This document shows, in pieces, positions 45,108 to 58,296 of a stretch of 64,000 nucleotides of DNA (position 1 is the stretch's first letter; each line of letters starts with the position of its first letter). A model generated the notes under the pieces. That model searched no databases, was not told where the DNA came from, and was given only the letters and a program-made list of their open reading frames with translations. Both the position numbers and the translations under genes were made by a program. Source of the stretch: Crossaster papposus (lineage: Eukaryota > Echinodermata > Asteroidea > Velatida > Solasteridae). Location of the stretch: assembly GCA_037893245.1 (NCBI GenBank), contig JBAIAA010000313.1, positions 1-64,000 on the forward strand. Direction: 5' to 3'.

Positions 45108-45152
45108 AACGAAAACAAAAGCTGTTTCGGTGAAAAACCGAAACAGCTAAAA
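44373..45152. repeat. C unit 13
   Basis: Short-module unit with ACTGAAAGTGG tail, a long A-run and one hairpin (45120-45148). Confidence 0.85.
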
Positions 45153-46007
45153 CTAGAAATGTGTTTGTGGACAAACACAGAGCTGTTTCGCATGTCTAAA
45201 ATGCCTTTCAATATTTGTGTGGTGGTCTAAGTGTGTGCCAAGTCTAAAGTCGATCGAATTTAGTGCCAAAGATAAACTGGTTGAAAAAAACGTGTACAAA
45301 TCCTATGGGAATAATTGAACCTTTAATGTGACGTCACATGATACCCGATGATGTCATCATGATGTCATCTTAATTTTCGTCTGTAACACATCCTGGAATA
45401 CTTGCATACCAAGTTTGACCCCAATCGGACATGTACTTCTAGAGATAGAGGGTCCTTAAAATTGAACCTTTAATGTGACGTCACATGACCCACGATGACG
45501 TCATTATTACGATTTTTCCCTTGGCCTTCCTGGGGATGGTGGTTGAGGTATGCACTAAGTCTGAGGTCGATCAAATTTACGAAAGTGTCAAAGTCAATAG
45601 TCTAAAGAAAAACGTGTACAAACCCTATGGGGAAAAAAATTGCACCTTTAACGTCACGTCACGTGACCTTGAATGACGCAATCGCGCCGAATTTCTTTCA
45701 GAAACATCTGGGGCTGGTGTTCTAAGTGTATGCCAAGTTTCAAGTCGGTCGGATTTACCAAAGTGTCAAAGTGAATAGTCTGAAGAAAAACGTGTACAAA
45801 ACCTATGGGGAAAATTTTACCTTTAACATGACGTCACGTGACCTTGAATGACGTAATCGCGACGAATTTCTTCTAGGACCGTCCTTGGGTGGTTGTCTAA
45901 ATGTATGCCAAGTCTCAGGTCGATCGGATTTACCAAAGTGTCAAAGTGTGTTGGCAGAAAAAACGTGTACAAATCCTATGGGAAAAAGTGACAAAAAAAA
46001 AAAAAAA
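45153..46007. repeat. C unit 14
   Basis: Start variant CTAGAAATG. It is followed directly by D unit 2. Confidence 0.85.
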
Positions 46008-48443
46008 CTAGAACTACGTCTGTTCGAGGAACAGAACATAGGGCTTTTTCGCATTCGCAATTTGTTTTATTAAATATTTCAAAAATTGAACTTTTAAACC
46101 ATCAAAACAATTTAAAATCATTGAAAACTAATTTAAGTTAATTTAAACAGAGTAAAATGAATTAAAACTGATTAAAACGATGACGTCACACGTTTGTGAA
46201 CTTTTTGTGCAACTATCTATCACCTAACAACACAAAATGAGGTGTTATGTTAACACGATCCGTTGCTGAGATATGCCTTCAACGTCTAAAAACGTAATAA
46301 TTCAAATATAATCGTAATATGACGTAACATTTGTCAACATGACGCTAGAGGGTGCTTTAACATTTTATGAAGTCACTGTTAATTTTTTTGTTACTTACAA
46401 CCTAGCCAGCGCCTTACATCGTTGAAAGTAAGTTAGCATCGTTTCCACTTTTAAATTATAAGGCACTTCCGGTTTGGACCGGAAGGAAGTGTCAGGTCTT
46501 TTTGCATGTAATACAAATTATGAAGACCATGGATTAATCTATCAATTTCCTTAAAAATCTAAATCAGATCTCTTATAGTTGATTTTATATTGATTTTCAA
46601 AGAATAAATTTAGAAATATTTGGTTGCTTGTAATCTGACACTTGATGACGTCATTGTGACGTAATTAACAGAAACTCGAGATCAGTCTTAACTTTGCTAT
46701 CTGAAGCAAAAATCTGGATTATATCTATAGCGGTTGATTTTTAAGCGACTTTTTAAAGTTTAAAGGATTTTTTATGATAACTTCCGGTATGGTGACGTCA
46801 TAAATATTTCTCCTTCCCAATATGGTCTAAGCATGAAGCTGATTATATACACCGGTTATAAAGTTATTTCAGCAAACTTCGCAACACACATCAAAAGATT
46901 AATCATTTTAACCATTTTCAACCTGCCGCTAGAGGGCGCTATAACATGTTATGACGTCGCCGGAATTTTTTTGAATAGTTTATTCTAGCCAGACAATAAC
47001 ATCGTTAAAAGTAAGTTCATATCATTTTTCACTTTTAAAATATAAGGCACTTCCGGTTTTGACCGGAAGGAAGGGTCACGTGATTTCACGCACGGGAGAT
47101 AAAATGAAGATCCTGGATTATTCTATTAATTGCCACAAAATTCAAGTTTCGGTCTTTTGCGGTTGATGTTTTATTGATTTTCAAAGATTAAATTAATTGC
47201 GCCTTTAAGATAAGGTCACGTGGCCCTGATGACGTCTTCCTCGTGGTGTCTGTCGGCGAGACTGGAGTTCACTATTGGGTCTTCACCTGGGTCAAGTTTA
47301 TGAGAATACGACTTTGTTTTTCCGTTAAAAGTGCTTTGAATTGTGCAAGCAACGTTTACAAAGTCTACGGGGTTGGATTCTGCATAGCCGAAAGCGTGTT
47401 TACCTACCTGTCGTAAGCGGCGCCCTTCCCCATGGGCAATTTGATGACGTCATCCTGTTTCACAGGTTGGCGGCTAGTGTCCTCTTGGGTGAGCGTACAT
47501 GTGCTTGCACGAACGATGTCAGTGGTGATACATTCGCTCAATACATAATACACTGTCAGTGTATACGTACATGTACTAGCATGTATATTATACGTGTGCC
47601 ATACACACGTAAGGGGTCAATGCTTTTTGGACCTAGGCAAAAACGATTACATTTCAAGGGTGCCGCAGGGTATGTTCAAGTTCGTTTTTTGCCCCAAAAC
47701 ACAGGGAAGTTCGAGAACTACTTTCACATTAACCTTTAGAGCAAAAATCAAGATTGTATCTGTCAGGATTAATTTTTTAGGAATTTTCAAAGGAAAAGGA
47801 GTCTTTTCATTCTAACTTCCGGTCTGGTGACGTCATAATTTTTTCTTCCCGTCAACTTGTTCCTAGCATGAAGCTGATTAAATACACCGGTTATAAAGTG
47901 ATTTCAGCAAAATTCGCCACACACATCAACAGATTATTCATTTAAACAATTTTTCAAACTGCCGCTAGAGGGCGCTATAACATGTTATGACGTCACCAAT
48001 ATTTTTTTTGAAAAATACATTGTAGCCAGACACTAACATCGTTGAAAGTAAGTTCATATCATTTTTCACTTTCAAATTATGAGGCACTTCCGGTTTAGAC
48101 CGGAAGGAAGGGTCACGTGATTTCACGCACACGAGATAAAATGAAGATCCTGGATTATTCTATCTATTGCCACAAAAATTAAGTTTCGGTCTTTGGCGGT
48201 TGATTTGTTATTGATTTTCAAAGATTAAATCAATTACACCTTTAAGATGACGTCACGTGACCCCTGATGACGTCACCATTTCGTTTTTCGGCGAGACACG
48301 AGTTCACTATAGGGTCTTCACCTGGGTTAAGTTTTATGGAAATACGACTTTGTTTTCTATTAAAAGTGACTGGCAGAAAAAACGTGTACAAAGTCTATGG
48401 GGTTTAGGTTACTAAAAGAAAAAAAGAAGAAGAAGAAAAAAAA
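46008..48443. repeat. D unit 2 (long form)
   Basis: 2436 bp. Starts CTAGAACTACG with the palindrome TCTGTTCGAGGAACAGA and GGGCTTTTTCGCATT. It contains three related subunits, each with an AGAGGGCGCT motif, the ACTTCCGGTTT...ACCGGAAG palindrome and GTCACGTGATTTCACGC, plus a GC-richer 500-bp insert (about 47240-47740). Confidence 0.88.
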
Positions 48444-50905
48444 CTAGAACTACGTCTGTTCGAGGAACAGAACATAGGGCTTTTTCGCATTCACAATTTT
48501 TTTTTATTAAATATTTTAAAAATTGAACTTTTAAACCATCAAAACAATTTAAAATCATTGAAAACTAATTTAAGTTAATTTAAACAGAGTAAAATGAATT
48601 AAAACTGTTTTAAACGATGACGTCACACGTTTGTGAACTTTTTGTGCAACTATCTATCACCTAACAACACAAAATGAGGTGTTATGTTAACACGATTCGT
48701 TGCTGAGATATGCCTTCAACGTCTAAAAACGTAATAATTCAAATATAATCGTAATATGACGTAACATTTGTCAACATGACGCTAGAGGGCGCTTTAACAT
48801 TTTATGAAGTCACTGTTAACTTTTTTGTTACTTACAACCTAGCCAGCGCCTAACATCGTTGAAAGTAAGTTAGCATCGTTTTCCACTTTTAAATTATAAG
48901 GCACTTCCGGTTTGGACCGGAAGGAAGTGTCGAGTCTTTTTGCATGTAATACAAATTATGAAGACCATGGATTAATCTATCAATTTCCTTAAAAATCTAA
49001 ATCAGATCTCTTACAGTTGATTTTATATTTATTTTCAAAGATTAAATTTAGAAATATTTGGTTGCTTGTAATCTGACACTTGATGACGTCATTGTGACGT
49101 AATTAACAGAAACTAGAGATCAGTCTTAACTTTGCTATTTGAAGCAAACATCTGGATTATATCTATAGCGGTTGATTTTTAAGCGACTTTTTAAAGTTTA
49201 AAGGATTTTTTTATTGTAACTTCCGGTTTGGTGTCGTCATAAATATTTCTCCTTCCCAATATGCTCTATAATAAAGTTATTTCAGCAAACTTTGCAACAC
49301 ACATCAACAGATTAATCATTTTAACCATTTTCAACCTGCCGCTAGAGGGCGCTATAACATGTTATGACGTCGCCAGAATGTTTTTGAAAAGTTTATTCTA
49401 GCCAGACACTAACATCGTTGAAAGTAAGTTCATATCATTTTTCACATTCAAATTATAAGACACTTCCGGTTTTGACCGGAAGGAAAGGTCACGTGATTTC
49501 ACGCACGGGAGATAAAATGAAGATCCTGGATTATTCGATTAATTGCCACAAAATTCAAGTTTCGTTTTTTTGCGGTTGATGTTTTATTGATTTTCCAAGA
49601 TTAAATCAATTACACCTTTAAGATAAGGTCACGTGGGCCTGATGACGTCTTCCTCGTGGTGTCTGTCGGCGAGACTGGAGTTCACTATTGGGTCTTCACC
49701 TGGGTCGAGTTTATGGAAATACGACTTTGTTTTTCCGTTAAAAGTGCTTTGAATTGTGCAAGCAACGTTTACAAAGTCTACGGGGTTGGATTCTGCGTAG
49801 CCGAAAGCGTGTTTACCTACCTGTCGTACGCGGCGCCCTTCCTCATGGGCAACTTGATGACGTCATCCTGTTTCACAGGTTGGCGGCTAGTGTCATCTTG
49901 GGTGAGCGTAAATGTGCTTGCACGAACGATGTCAGTGGTGATACATTCGCTCAATACATAATGCACTATCGGTGTATACGTACATGTACTAGCATGTATA
50001 TTATACGTGTGGCACGCACACGTAAGGGGTCAATGCTTTTTGCACCTAGGCCAAAACGATTACATTTCAAGGGTGCCGCAGGGTATGTTCAAGTTCGTTT
50101 TTTGCCCCAAAACACAGGGAAGTTCGAGAACTACTTTTACATTAACCTTTACAGCAAAAATCAAGATTGTATCTGTCAAGTTTAATTTTTTAGGAATTTT
50201 CAAAGGAAAAAGAGTCTTTTCATTCTAACTTCCGGTCTGGTGACGTCATAATTTTTTCTTCCCGTCAACTTGTTCCTAGCATGAAGCTGATTAAATACAC
50301 CGGTTATAAAGTGATTTCAGCACACTTCGCCACACACATCAACAGATTATTCATTTTAATCATTATTCAAACTGCCGCTAGAGGGCGCTATAACATGTTA
50401 TGACGTCACCAATTTTTTTTGGAAAAATATATTGTAGCCAGACACTAACATCGTTGAAAGTAAGTTCATATCATTTTTCACTTTCAAATTATGAGGCACT
50501 TCCGGTTTAGACCGGAAGGAAGGGTCACGTGATTTCACGCACGCGAGATAAAATCAAGATCCTGGATTATTCTATCTATTGCCACAAACATTAAGTTTCG
50601 GTCTTTTGCGGTTGATTTGTTATTGATTTTCAAAGATTAAATCAATTACACCTTTAAGATGACGTCACGTGACCCCTGATGACGTCACCATTACGTTTTT
50701 CGGCGAGACACGAGTTCACTATAGGGGGTTCACCTGGGTTAAGTTTTATGGAAATACGACTTTGTTTTCTATTAAAAGTGACTGGCAGAAAAAACGTGTA
50801 CAAAGTCTATGGAGTTTAGGTTACTAAAAGAAAAAAAGAAGAAGAAGAAAAAAAAAAATCAGAACAAAAACAAAGGCTTTTTCGCAAAATTTGCGAAAAA
50901 GCCAA
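48444..50905. repeat. D unit 3 (tandem copy of unit 2)
   Basis: 2462 bp, aligned end to end with unit 2 and few differences (one small deletion near 49262). Ends with the GGCTTTTTCGC hairpin (50875-50903), absent from unit 2. Confidence 0.88.
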
Positions 50906-51623
50906 CTAGACATGTGTTTGTGGACAAACACAGAGCTGTTTCGAGTGTCTTACATTACTTTCAATATGTGTGTGTGGTGGTCTATGTGTGTGCCAAGTCT
51001 CAAGTCGATCAAATTTACGAAAGTGTCAAAGTCAACAGTCTAAAGAAAAACGTGTACAAAACCTATGGGGGAAAATTGAACCTTTAACGTGACGCTCCGT
51101 GACCTTGAATGACGTAATCGTGCCGATTTTTTTCTAGGACCGTCTGTGGATGGTGGTCTAAGTGTGTGCCAAGTCTTAAGTCGATCGGATTTACTAAAGT
51201 GTCAAAGTCAATAGTCTAAAGAAAAACGTGTACAAAACCAATGGGAGAAAAAATGTGCACCTTTAACGTGACGTCACGTGACGTTCAATGACGCCATCGT
51301 GCCAAATTTCTTTCAGGAACATCTGGGGGTGGTGTTCTAGGGGCATGCCAAGTTTCAAGTCGGTCGGATTTACCGAAGTGTCAAATTCAATAGTCTGAAG
51401 AAAAACGTGTACAAAACCTATGGGGAAAATTTCACCTTTAACGCAAAGTCACGTGACCTTGAATGACGTAATCGGGCTGAATTTCTTCTAGGACTGTCTT
51501 TGGGTGGTTGTCTAAATGTATGCCAAGTTTCAAGTCGATCGGATTTACCAAAGTGTCAAAGTGCTATGCCAGAAAAAACGTGTACAAATCCTATGGGGAA
51601 AAATGACAAAAAAGAAAAAAAAA
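50906..51623. repeat. C unit 15
   Basis: Starts immediately after the D-type hairpin. Sequence is close to C unit 6. Confidence 0.85.
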
Positions 51624-54029
51624 CTAGATATGTGTTTGTGGACAAACACAGAGCTGTTTCGATTGTCTAACGTTACTTTTAATATGCGTGTGTGGTGGTC
51701 TATGTGTGTGCCAAGTCTGAAGTCGATTGGATTTACACAAGTGCCAAAGATATATTAGTTGAAAAAAACGTGTACAAATCCTATGGGGAAAATTGTACCT
51801 TAGACCTATGAAAAACATACTGCTGCTGAGATACAAGTTATAATGTTTTAATGCAGGGTCAAAGACCTTTGACCCTCAGAAAGGGAATTTCCCCTCCTTC
51901 TTTGCTCTTGGAATAAATAATAACCCCCATACCCGCCACAATAAGTTGAAATTAGCTTCTTAGATTTGTTTTTGTTCATGGTAATTTTCCTGTTATTTTA
52001 CTAATATGACATTTTAGTAATACGTCTATTTTTGACCTTTGACCTTTTTCTGTAAGGGGCCAGTAGTTATTCTATGTCATCTTCTTTCATAATCCTGTGC
52101 ATTTTGACACCAATATCATCTATATACTATATTTTGTTGCTATAAATATGACATTTTAGTAATAAAATAGTTTTGTGACCTTTGACCTCATTTTCGGAGG
52201 TCAGAATTTGGTCCCAAGGGTCAATAATTATTTGATGTCATCTTCTATGGTAATTCTGTGCATTTTGACATCAAGATCATCTATATACCATATTTTGTTG
52301 CTAAAATATAATTTTTAGTGATTTGGGCAGGGGTCAATGACCTTTGACCTCTAATAAAAAAAATCACCAACCCCTATCCCTCCTTTCTTTTTGTTGGTAG
52401 TTGTCCATACCCATACCTACCCAAGTCAGTTGATACCTACCCAAATCATCGTGCATAAGTACCAGTGCATGCGGTCGCATGATGTTTGCAAGTACAAACG
52501 CCCAATTATTCTGCGCGTGCGCATAATAACCGACAACAAAAACCTAGCTTGCTGGACAAAAAATCAGGTCAAAATGTATGACCGGTCGTGAAATTGGATG
52601 TCAATATTTACGTAGATATTCAAGATTTTTGAGGCAAGTCGTGAAATTTGTTGCGAATATCAACGTCAAATTTGACGTCAATATTCGCGACTTTTTGGGA
52701 AACTCTTGAAATTTGACGTCAATATTGACGTCAATATTCGCGACTTTGGGGAAAGTCGCGAATATCGCCGTCAAATTTGACGTCAATATTCGCGACTTTT
52801 TGGGAAACTCTTGAAATTCGACGTCAATATTCGCGACTTTGGGGAAAGTCGCGAATATCGCCGTCAAATTTGACGTCAATATTTGCAACTTTTTGGGAAA
52901 CTCTTGAAATTTGACGTCAATATTGATGTCAATGTTCGCGACCTTGGGGAAAGTCGTGAAATTTGACGTCAATATTTACGACGATATTCAAGACTTTGGG
53001 AGCAAGTCGTAAAATTTGTTGCGAATATCGACGTCAAATTTGACGTAAATATTCGCGACTTTCGGAGAAACTCTTAAAATTTGACGTCAATATTGTTGTC
53101 AATATTCGCTACTTTGGAGAAAGTCGTGAAATTTGACGTCAATATTAGCAACTTTTGGGGGAAAGTCATAACATTTGACGTCAATATTGACGTCAATATT
53201 CGCGACTTTGGGAAAAGTCGTAACATTTGTTGCAAACATTGATGTCAATATTCACACTCTGTGTAGTCCCTGCAAGGCTACCATAATTATGGCTTAAAGG
53301 TCACAAAACACAACATTTCATATACAAATCACACGGTGACGTCATCACGACATCATCAAAAACTGCTCCTTAAAGGCGACGTCACATGTTCCACAATGTT
53401 GTCATCATGACGTAACCTACATTTCGTCCATAACACATCCCAGTATACCTGTATGTACCAAGTTTGACCCCAATCGGACATGTACTTTCAGAGATAAAGG
53501 GTCCCAAAAACTGCACCTTTAATATGACGTCACATGACCAACAATGACGTCATAATTACGTCATCCTAATTTCGTATATAACTCATCCTGGAATACATGA
53601 ATACCAAGTTTGACCACAATCGGACCTGTATTTCTAGAGATAGAGGGTCTTAAAAACTGCACCTTTAATGTGATGTCACATGACCCCTGATGACGTCATC
53701 ATGACGATTTTCTTCCTGGCCCTACTGGGGAGGTGTTCGAGGTCTGTGCTAAGTCTCAAGTCAATTGGATGTACAGAAGTGTCAAATTTAATATTCTGAA
53801 AAAAAACGTGTACAAATCCTATGGGAAAAAAATGTACCTTTAACGTGACGTCACGTGACCACGAATGACGTAATCGTGACAAATTTCTTCTAGGATCATC
53901 TGTGGGTGGTGGTCTAAGTGTATGCCAAGTCTCAAGTCGATCGGATTTACCAAAGTGCCAAAGTGCTATGCCAGAACAAAAAACGTGTACAAACCCTATG
54001 GAGAAGAGTCTGAAGGAGAAAAAAAAAAA
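51624..54029. repeat. C unit 16 (segmental copy of unit 9)
   Basis: Repeats unit 9 from its start through the DR1 segment and palindromic satellite, then into C modules. It is shorter through a roughly 105-bp deletion near 52440 and fewer satellite repeats, and it lacks the terminal hairpins. Start variant CTAGATATG. Confidence 0.85.
52583..53263. repeat. Palindromic GACGTCAATATT satellite, copy 2
   Basis: Shorter version of 37895-38935 with the same GGGG-loop hairpin and 18-bp palindromes. Confidence 0.85.
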
Positions 54030-54812
54030 CTAGACATGTGTTTGTGGACAAACACAGAGCTGTTTCGAATGTCTAAAATTACTTTCAATATGTGTGTGGT
54101 GGTCTTTTGTGTGTGCCAAGTCTCAAGTCAATCAGATTTACTAAAGTGTCAAAGGCAATAGTCTAAAGAAAAACGTGTACAAAACCTATGGAAAAAAATG
54201 AAACTTTAACGTGACGCCCCGTGACCTTGAATGACGTAATCGTGCCGAATTTCTTCTAGGGCCGTGTGTGGATGGTGGTCTAAGTGTGTGTCAAGTCTCA
54301 AGTCGATCGGATTTACTAAAGTGTCAAAGTCAATAGTCTAAAGAAAAACGTGTACAAAACCAATTGGAGAACAATGTGAACCTTTAATGTGACGTCACGT
54401 GACTCTGAATGACGCAATCGTGCCAATTTTCTTTCAGAAACATCTGGGGGTGGTGTTCTAAGTGTATGCCAAGTTTCAAGTCGGTCGGATTTACTGAAGT
54501 GCCAAAGTCAATAGTCTGAAGAAAAACGTGTACAAAACCTATGGGAAAATGTTCACCTGTAACGTGAGGTCACGTGACCTTGAATGACGTAATCGTGACA
54601 AATTTCTTCTAGGACCATCTGTGGGTGGTTGTCTAAATGTATGCCAAGTCTCAAGTCGATCGGATTTACCAAAGTGTCAAAGTGCTATGGCAGAAAAAAC
54701 GTGTACAAATCCTATGGGAAGAAGTCTGAAAGTGGAAAAGAAAAAAAAGAAAAAAAAAAACTTTAACGAAAACAAAAGCTGTTTCGGTGAAAAACCGAAA
54801 CAGCTAAAAAAA
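54030..54812. repeat. C unit 17
   Basis: Short-module unit, with one hairpin at 54777-54805. Confidence 0.85.
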
Positions 54813-56178
54813 CTAGACATGTGTTTGTGGACAAACACAGAGCTGTTTCGGATGTCTAAGATAACTTTCACTATGTGTGTGCCAAGTCTGAAATCGATTG
54901 GATTTGTCAATTTTCCCAAGATATATAAGTTGAAAATACGTGTACAAATCCTATGGGAAAAACTGCACCTTTAAAGTGACGTCACATGACACCCGATGAT
55001 GTCATCATGATGTCATCTTAATTTTCGTCTATTACACATTCTGGAATACTTGCATACCAAGTTTGGCCCCAATCAGACATGTACTTCCAGAGATAGAGGG
55101 TCCTAAAATCTGCCCCTTTAATGTGACGTCATATGACCCACGATGACGTCATCCTGACGATTTCCCCCTTGGCCCTCCTGGGTATGGTGGTCGAGGTGTG
55201 TGCCAAGTCCGAAGTCGATCGGATTTACCAAATTGTCAAATTCAATAGTCTAAAGAAAAACGTATACAAAACCTATGGAGAAAATTGAACCTTTAATGTG
55301 ACGTCACATGACACCCGATGATGTCATAATTACGTCATCCTATTTTTTTGTCTATAACACATCCTCGAATACTTGCAAACCAAGTTTGACCCCAACCGGA
55401 CTTGTACTTTCAGAGTTAGACGGTCTTAAAAACTACACCTTTAATGTGACGTCACATTACCCCCGATGACGTCATCTTGATTATTTTGTTCTTGACCCTC
55501 CTAAGGATGGTGGTCGAGGTCTGTGCTAAGTCTCAAGTCGATCGAATTGACAGAAGTGTCAAATTCAATATTTTGAAGAAAAACGTGTACAAAACCTATG
55601 GAGAAAATTGAACCTTCAATGTGACGTCACATGACCCACGATGACGTCATCATGACAATTTTTCTCCTGGACCTCCTGGGGATGGTGGTCGAGGTGTGTG
55701 CTAAGTTTCAAGTCAATCGGATTCACCAAACTGTCAAATTAAATAGTCTGAAGAAAAACGTGTACAAAACCTATGGGGGAATAATTTGCACATTTAACGT
55801 GACGTCACGTGACCTTGAAAGACGCAATCGTGCCGAATTTCTTCCAATATCATTTGTGGGTGGTGTTCTAAGTGTATGCCAAGTTTCAAGTCGGTCGGAT
55901 TTATCGAAGTGCCAAAGTCAATAGTCTGAAGAAAAACGTGTACAAAACCTATGGGGAAAATTAAACCTTTAAAGTGACGTCACGTGACCTTGAATCACGC
56001 AATCGAGCCAAATTTCTTCTAGGACCATCTGTGGGTGGAGGTCTAAGTGTACACCAAGTCTCAAGTCAATTGTAATCACCAAAGTGCCAAAGTGTATTGG
56101 CAGAACAAACGTGTGTAAATCCTATGGGTAAAAACACTGAAAGTGGAAAAAAAAAAAAGGAAAAAAAAAAAAAAGAAA
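54813..56178. repeat. C unit 18
   Basis: Long-module unit related to C unit 10, with an ACTGAAAGTGG plus A-run tail. Confidence 0.85.
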
Positions 56179-58296
56179 CTAGAAATGTGTTTGTGGACAA
56201 ACACAGAGCTGTTTCGGATGTCTAATTTGTTTTGTAATAAGTGGGTGGTGGTCTAAGTGTGTCGCAAAGCTGAAGTCAATCTGATTTACCCAAGTGCCAA
56301 AGATATATTGGTTGACAAAAAACGTGTACAAATCCTTTGGGGAAAACTACACCTTTAATATGACGTCACATGACACCCGATGATGTCATCATGATGTCAT
56401 CTTAATTTTCGTATATAACACATTCTGGAATACTTGCATACCAAGTTTGACCCCAATCAGACTTGTACTTCCAGAGATAGAGGGTCCTAAAATCTGCCCC
56501 TTTAATGTGACGTCACATGACCCACGAGGACGTCATCATGACGATGTTTCCCTTGGCCCTCATGGGTATGGTGGTCGAGGTGTGTGCTAAGTCTGGAGTC
56601 GATCGGATGTATATATCGGGTGAAAAAACGTGTACAAATCATATGGGGAAAACTACACCTTTAATGTGACGTCACATGACGTCATTATGACGTCACCTTA
56701 ATTTTCGTATATAACACCTCCCGGAATACCTGTATACCAAGTTTGACACTAATCGGACTTGTACTTCCAGAGATAGAGGGTCCTAAGAACTGAACCTTTA
56801 ATGTGACGTCACATGACCCCCGATGACGTCATCATGGCAATTTTCATATTGGCCCTTTTGAGGTTGGTGGTTGAGGTGTGCGCTAACTTTTAGGTCAATC
56901 GGATTTACTAAAGTGTCGAAGTCAATAGTCTTGATGAAAACGTGTACAAAACCTATGGGGAAAATTGACCTTTAACGTGACGTCACGTGACCATGAATGA
57001 CGTAATCGTGACGAATTTCTTCTAGAATCATCCGTGGGTAGTATGCTAAGAGTAGCTAGCCAAGTCTGAAGTCGATCGGATTTACCAAAGTGTCAAAGAT
57101 ATATTAGTTGAGAAAACGTGTTCAAATCCTAAGGGGAAAACTCACCTTTAATGTGACGTCACATGGCCCACGATGACGTCGTCATGACGTCATCTTAATT
57201 TTCCTCTATAACACATCCTGGAATACTTGCATACCAAGTTTGACCCCAATCAGACCTTTACTTCCAGAGATAGAGGGTCTTAAAAACTACACCTTTAAAG
57301 TGACGTCACATGACCCACGATGACTTCATCATGACGATTATGCTTGTGGCCCTCCTAGAGATGGTGGTCGAGGTGTGTACTAAGTCTCGAGTCGATTGGA
57401 TTGACCAAAGTGTCAAATTCAATAGTCTGACGAAAAACGTGTACAAAACCTATAGGGAAAACTGCACCTTTAATGTGACGTCACATGGTCCGTGATGACG
57501 TCGTCATGACGTCATCTTAATTTTCGTCTATAACACTTTCTGGAATACTTGCATACCAAGTTTGACCCCAATCAGACCTTTACTTCCAGAGATAGAGGGT
57601 CTTAAAAACTACACCTTTAAAGTGACGTCACATGACCCACGATGACGTCATTATGACGATTATCCTTGTAGCCCTCCTAGAGATGGTGGTCGAGGTGTGT
57701 ACTAAGTCTCGAGTCGATTGGATTTACCAAAGTGTCAAATTCAATAGTCTGACGAAAAACGTGTACAAAACCTATAGGGAAAACTGCCCCTTTAATGTGA
57801 CGTCACATGACACCCGATGACGTCATCGTAATGTCATCTTAATTATCGTCTATAACACATCCCAGGATACTTGCATATCAAGTTTCTCCCCAATCGGGCC
57901 TGTACTTCCAGAGATAGAGGGTCTTATAAACTGAACCTTTAATGTGAGGTCAAATGACCCACGATGACGTCATCATGACGATTTTTCTTTTGACCCCTCT
58001 GGGGATGGTGGTCGAGGTGTGTCTTAAGTCTCAAGTCGATCGGATTTACCGAAGTGTCAAATTCAATATTCTGAAGAAAAACGTGTACAAATCCTATGGG
58101 GAAAAATTGCACCTTTAACGTGACGTCACGTAACCACGAATGACGTAATCATGACGAATTTCTTCTAGGACCATCTGTGGGTGGTTGTCTAAATGTATGC
58201 CAAGTCTCAAATCGATCGGATTTACCAAAGTGCCAAAGTGTATTGGCTGAAGAAAAAACGTGTACAAACCCTATGGAGAAGAGTCTAAAGGAGAAA
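56179..58296. repeat. C unit 19
   Basis: The last C unit seen. Its right part repeats C unit 1-type modules twice (57150-57800). Confidence 0.85.
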
